A DNA stretch of 64,000 bases. It comes from CAWBRT01 sp050015355. Lineage in GTDB: Bacteria; Acidobacteriota; Terriglobia; Terriglobales; Acidobacteriaceae. Shown here piece after piece: positions 59,483 through 64,000 of this stretch. Where the stretch lies: the NCBI GenBank assembly GCA_050015355.1, contig JBEKBO010000003.1:20523-84522 (forward strand). The letters run 5' to 3'. The notes under the pieces are model-generated. The model was not told where the DNA came from. It did no database searches and worked only from the letters and a program-made list of their open reading frames with translations. How positions within the stretch are numbered: the stretch's first letter is position 1; each line of letters opens with the position of its first letter. Position numbers and translations under genes: made by a program.

Positions 59483-59893
59483 TTACGCTACTGCCGCGCG
59501 ACACTTCGCCCTTTCGACAGAACGTGGTGGGAGCATGTATCGGAGCGTCTCCCGTTCGATGATCCGCACCAGCCCTTCCGGCAGTTCGCTCTTCAGCACG
59601 TATTCATCCACCAACCACAGGATCCGCTCTGGTATCTCGGAGTACGCTGAAAGCAGTATGATCGGCAATTTGGGAAACCGTTGTTTGATCTGGTAGGCCA
59701 CGGCTTCCGCGTCCATGCCTTCCGTTTTGTACTCCAGTAGAATCGCGGCCACCGGCGTTTCCTCCAATATCTTCATCGCCGTGTAGCCGCTCGACGCGGT
59801 CTTGACGCAATAGCTATGAGATTCAAGCGTCGCCTTGCGAAGCTCCAAAACTTGTGGGAGATCGTTGATGCACAACACGGTGGGGGAGTCCAT
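59483..59893 (-). CDS. Pseudo-receiver, single-domain response regulator
   Basis: 136 residues from ATG 59893 (AGAGGAGATGCGACC upstream). Receiver fold: N10-D11 at the acidic pocket, but Glu54 (ILLEYKTEGMD) in place of the phospho-Asp; Ser82 and Lys101 are kept. Glu at this position commonly mimics phosphorylation, so the protein may be constitutively 'on' or phosphorylation-independent. No output domain. A conserved element of about 80 bp lies upstream and is shared with the ice-binding lipoprotein gene. Confidence 0.88.
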   Translation of the reverse strand: MDSPTVLCINDLPQVLELRKATLESHSYCVKTASSGYTAMKILEETPVAAILLEYKTEGMDAEAVAYQIKQRFPKLPIILLSAYSEIPERILWLVDEYVLKSELPEGLVRIIERETLRYMLPPRSVERAKCRAAVA

Positions 59894-59956
59894 GGTCGCA
59901 TCTCCTCTCTGAAGCCTTCTATGCCGCAAAATTTAGTCGGGAGGGTCGAGGCGGTA

Positions 59957-60036
59957 TGTTCAAAATTGCTCATTTGCCCCCAAAAATCACTGCTCGCATT
60001 CCGAAACGGGAATTGCAGGGCAAAGCTTCGCGAAGG
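59957..60036 (-). promoter_or_regulatory. Conserved upstream element, copy 1
   Basis: Shares most positions with 63393-63470. On the plus strand: TGTTCAAAATTGCTCATTTGCC...CGGGAATTGCAGGGCAAAGCTTCGCGAAG, the last part including the palindrome CTTCGCGAAG. It ends 64 bp before the pseudo-receiver start codon. The rest of the 59894-60228 gap holds only the stem-loop at 60144. Confidence 0.6.
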
Positions 60037-60143
60037 ATTAGTGAAGGATGAGTGCGGTTAATTCATCTCAACGCGCCAAGCTGTGCAGACGGCTCTCTCG
60101 CGGCTGCCGAACGGAACATACCCACAAACGAACAGATCACCGC

Positions 60144-60180
60144 AGGTAACCCCAAGCGCCTGAACGGCGCTTGGGGTGCA
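60144..60180 (-). terminator. Stem-loop after the OmpA-family gene
   Basis: ACCCCAAGCGCC-TGAAC-GGCGCTTGGGGT, a perfect 12-bp stem about 50 bp after the stop of the minus-strand porin gene. No T-run, so termination is uncertain. Confidence 0.55.
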
Positions 60181-60228
60181 TTCGTAATCCTCTTACTTCT
60201 TGGTTCTTTGCTGTCCTGAAGTCGGCTG

Positions 60229-62040
60229 CTATGGCTTCGTGGTTTTCTTCTCTTTCGCCGGGGGTCTTGCCGCTTTTGTGGTCCCGCCGCCGATGTCGAG
60301 TAGCGTCAGTGAATCCGCAGCGTTGAATGGATACTCGCGGACGGACTCCTGGGACGCCTGGCCGGCACCACTTAGGGTGATGTCCACCCGGCGATTGCTG
60401 GCCAGAATGATCGTTCGCATATTGTTGAGCACTCTCTGCCGGTCTTCCGTGCTCAACTCGGGGTTCCGTTCAACCGCATCTTTCACCTCGGCGTCGGTGA
60501 GGTTTTGTTGTTTACCGAACGCCTTGGTCTGGATGTTAGCGCCGGGAACGCCCAGTTCGACCAGGAAACGCTTGGTGCGGTCGACACGCCGTTCGGAGAG
60601 CGCCTGATTGTATTCCACGGAACCGCGCGGATCGGCATGGCCTTCAAGAGTCAAGAGGGCATCCGGCCTGCTTTGGAGATATGTCCGGAAATCAGCGGCG
60701 AGCGTACTGAGAGTTTTTTCCTGGCTGGCCAGCAGGCCGGCGTCGGGATTCTGGAGCGTTGGCTTGGCCGTCGCAAAATAAACACTGTGGAGGGCAAGCC
60801 GCCTCTCGATGGCGCTAACCGTTGGCGGAGGCGGTGGGGCCTGTACGTTCACCGTGGTTGTGGAAGAAGCCGTGAGCGGCGGATTGCGGTCATCGCTTAC
60901 ATTGCAGGTCACGGTAATTGCCCCAGGCTGTGCGCCCATGCTGTCCAGGGTAGCAGTGGAGGTGTTGCCGCTAATGTTCCCGGCGCTAGCGGTGTAGCTG
61001 TAGGTCAGGCCGCGGCCATCGGGGCTGCTGGCGTTCGAGCTGATGGTTGAGGTCCCACCCGGCTGCACTGTCGCCGGATCGGGCGCGCATGAAATCACGG
61101 GTGGACGCGGCGCTTTTACGGTGAACGCGGCACTGCAGGAGGCAACGCCATTGTGGCTGCCGTCGCTCAGGTTGGCCGTGACTTGGTAGGAACCAGGCTG
61201 CAGTCCGGTGGTGTCAATCTGGGTGGAAGCGCTGCTGCCGGAAACTTTCACTCCGCTGCCGGACCAGTCGTATTTGACCGTACGCTTGGGATTGAAATTA
61301 GATCCAATGGCAGTCGCGGTCACAGGCTCGCCGGCAAAGACTTCGGTTGGCTGCACCGAGCAAGCCGCGCTGGGTGACACTGGAGGCGCTCCGCCGCCGA
61401 ACATAAGATTGAGGCCCGCCTGTAGTCTTACGCCGCTGAGATCGGTGCTCGGAGTCGTGGTCGCAGGACCAGGACCATACCGGTAGCTGGACATTACATA
61501 GTCGGCCCTGAACAGCCGTAGAGCAACGTGCCGGGACAGGTTCAGATCAAGACCGCCGCCGAGCAAGAACCCTAATTTCTGGATATTGTGGAAGCCTTCA
61601 GGGTAAAGACGGTGGTCGCCCACTAACGCCTCAAGAAATGGAGAGAAATGAGCGCTGCGGAACGTAAACTTTGGGCCCAGGGAGAGGTTGGCGAAATCGG
61701 CGTCTCGGCAGCACGCGGCAGGTGTCCCCCTTTCACCGATGCCCCAATGGTCGCTGGCATCGAGTGTGAGGCCGAACCAGCGATTGAAGTTATAGGTGAC
61801 GGCAGCGCCAGCTCCGCGCGGATTTGAGTTCATTTGGCTGGTTATCGGAACCGTTCCTAGTGGAAGGAAACCGGTCACGTCCGCGCCGGGATACCAGAAA
61901 GAATATCCGCCGTAAAGCTCCCACTTGGGAGCAGGCTGGTCCTGAGCTGCGGCCAGGGCGCCAAACGCACACAGAACAGCAATCGTTGCCGGCAGCATTG
62001 CTAAAACACGACCAAGACGGCCCTTTGAATGATATGACAT
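60229..62040 (-). CDS. Outer-membrane beta-barrel/OmpA-domain protein
   Basis: 603 residues. Signal peptide (about 1-33), an OmpA-like N-terminal beta barrel (about 38-215, 'WELYGGYSFWYPG...VRLQAGLNLMFGG'), two Ig-like repeats (about 225-400) each followed by Pro-rich linkers, then a C-terminal OmpA peptidoglycan-binding domain (about 420-570; 'LEGHADPRGSVEYNQALSERRVDRTKRFLVELG'). Anchors the outer membrane to the wall. The short tail is Lys-rich. Confidence 0.92.
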   Translation of the reverse strand: MSYHSKGRLGRVLAMLPATIAVLCAFGALAAAQDQPAPKWELYGGYSFWYPGADVTGFLPLGTVPITSQMNSNPRGAGAAVTYNFNRWFGLTLDASDHWGIGERGTPAACCRDADFANLSLGPKFTFRSAHFSPFLEALVGDHRLYPEGFHNIQKLGFLLGGGLDLNLSRHVALRLFRADYVMSSYRYGPGPATTTPSTDLSGVRLQAGLNLMFGGGAPPVSPSAACSVQPTEVFAGEPVTATAIGSNFNPKRTVKYDWSGSGVKVSGSSASTQIDTTGLQPGSYQVTANLSDGSHNGVASCSAAFTVKAPRPPVISCAPDPATVQPGGTSTISSNASSPDGRGLTYSYTASAGNISGNTSTATLDSMGAQPGAITVTCNVSDDRNPPLTASSTTTVNVQAPPPPPTVSAIERRLALHSVYFATAKPTLQNPDAGLLASQEKTLSTLAADFRTYLQSRPDALLTLEGHADPRGSVEYNQALSERRVDRTKRFLVELGVPGANIQTKAFGKQQNLTDAEVKDAVERNPELSTEDRQRVLNNMRTIILASNRRVDITLSGAGQASQESVREYPFNAADSLTLLDIGGGTTKAARPPAKEKKTTKP

Positions 62041-62092
62041 GCGAATATTCCTCCGAACTTTAATAACGTGAAATCCTGCTTTTCCAGCCTGA

Positions 62093-62131
62093 CCGGTAGT
62101 GAGACCATCCTCAAGCCGGGCTCACTACCGG
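62093..62131. terminator. Perfect inverted repeat between the ice-binding and porin genes
   Basis: CCGGTAGTGAG / CTCACTACCGG with a 17-base loop, just after the lipoprotein stop and 53 bp upstream of the porin start. Could attenuate read-through into the porin gene; no T-run. Confidence 0.5.
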
Positions 62132-62137
62132 AATGCC

Positions 62138-63310
62138 TTATTGACAGGGCGGCACAGTAACCGTATTGGTGTCCAACGAGACAGCGCCAGTCAGCGCCAG
62201 CGCTCTGCCATCCAGCGTCGCGCCGGTGTTAACCGAGACCGATGCCTGAGCCAATATGCTTCCTTGGAATATGCTGTAGGTCCCAAGGGTCGCCGAACTG
62301 CCGACCACCCAATACACGTTCTGAGGCAGCGCGCCACCGGAGAGAATGACTTCGCTAGCGGGGGCTCCGGGGGCTCCAGCTGCCGTGGTCAGTGTGGACA
62401 CGATTTGGAAGACCCAGACCCCAGTCGCAGGACCGCAGAGAGTGAGATTGCCGGTTATTCCCAGCGAGGGCTGCGCGCTCGTCGTCTCGTAAACACCAGG
62501 GGCGAGGCAGTAGGGTAACCCTCCTATATTCGCGGGGAGAATGGCCCCCCCGGCTTCGCCTGCGAAGTTGGTATACGCGGTCTGCAAGTCAGCCTCGCCG
62601 GCCGCGGCATACGCATTGCCCGCGTTCTCCGTGCCGGTGTATGTTCCCGGCGGAAATCCGGTGATCGCGGTATTTGGCGACACGCCAATATCCCCAAGAC
62701 CAGTACCAGTACCAATAATGCTGGTACCCACATTATTAACGTTGGTCACCGTGGCGTAGGCCAAAGCTCCGAAAGTGCAGGCCGCTCCCAACGGATTGGC
62801 TGGCGGGGTCGCTGGTGGCGTTGGCGGTATCACCGGCGGCACCGGTGCCGAGCACAGAGGGGAGGTCGTGAAGCTCCACGTGTAATCGGCGGCCAGAGTA
62901 TTGCCGAACGTGTCAGCCGCCCCGGTGGTAATCGTGGCCGTATAAGGGGTGCTCGCTGCAAGACTGTTCGTGGGTGTGAAGGTGGCAATATCGGTTGCCA
63001 CAACATAGGTGACGTCCCCAGCCACGAGCGCCCCGCCCGGCCCGGTCAAAGTAAACGTAGAGGCAGGGGAGTTGATGGTCGCGGGGTTCATTGCCTTGCT
63101 GAAGGTTGCGCTGATAATGGCGATATTAGGGCAAACGCCGGCAATGCCTACATTGGCGTTCGGCGGAGTTACGAGGATCACTGTAGGCGGGGTTTGAGGG
63201 GCGGCGGGATTTCCCGCATTCGGATTCCTGCCTGGATCGCAGCATCCAACGGCGAAACCGAGTAGTAGGAGTGCTGTCAACAAAACCTTATGGTTGCTGT
63301 GTGTCCGCAT
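62138..63310 (-). CDS. Ice-binding-domain (DUF3494) lipoprotein with Ig-like domain
   Basis: 390 residues. Signal peptide with lipobox-like 'GFAVGCC' (Cys at about 23). Then a Big_5-type Ig-like domain (about 42-150, 'VTPPNANVGIAGVCPNIAIISATFSKAMNP...TYTWSFTT'-like), a Pro-rich hinge, and a DUF3494 beta-solenoid (about 178-388, 'LGAACTFGALAYATVTN...NLTLCGPATGVWVFQI...'). DUF3494 is the fold of bacterial ice-binding proteins, but many members adhere to other surfaces. Cell-surface anchoring is inferred. Confidence 0.88.
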   Translation of the reverse strand: MRTHSNHKVLLTALLLLGFAVGCCDPGRNPNAGNPAAPQTPPTVILVTPPNANVGIAGVCPNIAIISATFSKAMNPATINSPASTFTLTGPGGALVAGDVTYVVATDIATFTPTNSLAASTPYTATITTGAADTFGNTLAADYTWSFTTSPLCSAPVPPVIPPTPPATPPANPLGAACTFGALAYATVTNVNNVGTSIIGTGTGLGDIGVSPNTAITGFPPGTYTGTENAGNAYAAAGEADLQTAYTNFAGEAGGAILPANIGGLPYCLAPGVYETTSAQPSLGITGNLTLCGPATGVWVFQIVSTLTTAAGAPGAPASEVILSGGALPQNVYWVVGSSATLGTYSIFQGSILAQASVSVNTGATLDGRALALTGAVSLDTNTVTVPPCQ

Positions 63311-63392
63311 TGCGTGCCTCTTCTTCTCGGCTCAAATTAGCGCCGTACATGATTCCTGGTAGCTGATCTTAGGAACTCTGGATCACGCAGTC

Positions 63393-63470
63393 TGTTCAAA
63401 GTTGCTCACTTGCCGACAAAGAGCTACTCGCGTTCCACAACGGGAATTACAGAGCAAAGCTTCGCGAAGA
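63393..63470 (-). promoter_or_regulatory. Conserved upstream element, copy 2
   Basis: Plus strand: TGTTCAAAGTTGCTCACTTGCC...CGGGAATTACAGAGCAAAGCTTCGCGAAG. It parallels 59957-60036 in sequence and orientation and starts 83 bp upstream of the ice-binding lipoprotein start codon. The YSC84 gene on the other strand starts 148 bp away. Confidence 0.6.
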
Positions 63471-63617
63471 ACGGGTGTGTGACACCTATTGGCCTAGTGA
63501 GCGTTATTGCTCAGACAGCTTCGTCCGAACCCGCTAACGTGAGTAGTACCTCGTGTGCCAGGAATGCGACCGAAGCAAGAAACGCGGCGCAGGGGCAGAA
63601 GAAAGAGGCGGAAAACT

Positions 63618-64000
63618 ATGAAGAAACTTATGCTGTTCGTTGCGTTGTTGAGTCTGGCCACGTTCGGCTGGGCGGAGTCGAAGCGCGAATCATCGACCGA
63701 TCGACTGGATAATGCAGCCAAAGTGCTGCACGAGATTATGGCCACGCCCGATAAGGGCATTCCGGAAGAGGTACTGGAACACGCGAAGTGCGTGGCCGTT
63801 GTACCGCACATGATTAAGGGCGGCTTCGTGTTTGGCGCGGAAAATGGCAGAGGTGTAACTACCTGCCGAACTGCTAAGGGCTGGAGCGCACCAGCATTCT
63901 TTGCCATCACGGGCGGTAGCTGGGGATTGCAGATTGGTTTGGAAGGCGTAGATCTGGTCATGATCATCCAGGGTGAAAAAGGCATGCAGCGATTGCTGGC
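63618..64000 (+). CDS. YSC84/SYLF-domain lipid-binding protein (5' part; 3' end outside window)
   Basis: At least 127 residues. Signal peptide (1-19, MKKLMLFVALLSLATFGWA), then a SYLF domain beginning 'RLDNAAKVLHEIMATPDKGIPEEVLEHAKCVAVVPHMIKGGFVFGAENGRGV' and continuing 'FFAITGGSWGLQIGLEGVDLVMII'. SYLF proteins bind phosphoinositides in eukaryotes; the bacterial secreted versions have no settled role. GAAAGAGGCGGAAAACT precedes the ATG. Confidence 0.88.
   Translation, partial: MKKLMLFVALLSLATFGWAESKRESSTDRLDNAAKVLHEIMATPDKGIPEEVLEHAKCVAVVPHMIKGGFVFGAENGRGVTTCRTAKGWSAPAFFAITGGSWGLQIGLEGVDLVMIIQGEKGMQRLL

Noticed and set aside
60144..60180. Further copy of module M
   Set aside because: It has ACCCC/GGGGT arms but lacks the right-hand GGGGACCCC; position after a gene fits a transcript-end hairpin.
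1..64000. tRNA, rRNA, prophage, IS transposase or defence islands
   Set aside because: No such genes could be supported anywhere on either strand from visible motifs.

Overview
The window looks like chromosomal DNA of an Acidobacteriota species (Terriglobia/Koribacter-like). This is inferred from gene content, not from a marker gene: paired 'VWFA-related' secreted proteins, a pseudo-receiver with a Glu at the phosphorylation site, a dnaK...dnaJ-hspR locus, a cytidylate-kinase-like protein, high GC, and dense intergenic palindromic repeats. I saw no rRNA, tRNA, CRISPR array, IS element or prophage. Most genes are housekeeping or ordinary accessory genes.

Layout. 1-15.7 kb: 5' part of uvrA, two small membrane proteins, transketolase, an STN-like secreted protein, mtnA, a histidine-kinase fragment, Mn-type sodA, a dienelactone-hydrolase-like enzyme, the 3-oxoacid CoA-transferase pair, a lipoprotein, ftsB, a phosphohexomutase and cutA. 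15.8-25 kb: a methyltransferase, two overlapping VWA proteins, a divergent DUF1015-like protein, then amidase, GerMN protein, murI and rph. 25-30.6 kb: candidate ncRNA, citrate synthase, cupin, DUF4337 protein, cytidylate-kinase-like protein and a Tat-exported hemerythrin. 30.7-33.6 kb: a compact type III polyketide synthase / FAD oxidoreductase / YceI operon. 33.8-42.3 kb: an OmpR-type two-component system, then a 2-hydroxyacyl-CoA dehydratase protein and its giant two-ATPase activase. 42.9-45.4 kb: the 5-oxoprolinase operon pxpBCA. 45.5-53 kb: a NarL-type two-component system and the heat-shock cluster dnaK, small ORF, dnaJ, hspR, with a HAIR-like operator inside the dnaK promoter. 53.5-64 kb: ferritin-like protein, zinc-ribbon/Sel1 protein, msrP-msrQ, LysE exporter, pseudo-receiver, OmpA-family porin, ice-binding-domain lipoprotein and the start of a YSC84/SYLF protein.

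The most unusual feature is the repeat landscape. At least five families of palindromic intergenic repeats (called A, B, C, D and F here) recur. A short hairpin module (called M here) is defined by a left CACCCCA, a variable stem-loop and a right CGGGGACCCCG. It occurs at least 13 times. M sits inside copies of A, C, D and F, usually where an M-free copy has a simple loop, and M-bearing D sits inside A, giving three-level nesting. M also occurs in frame within two protein-coding genes (the FAD oxidoreductase of the polyketide operon and the dehydratase activase), and a repeat fragment encodes part of the MsrQ C-terminal tail. One C element appears to have split an ancestral gerMN-murI junction, leaving copies of the junction on both sides. 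The behaviour recalls the protein-coding palindromic elements of Rickettsia, but I do not recognise this family.
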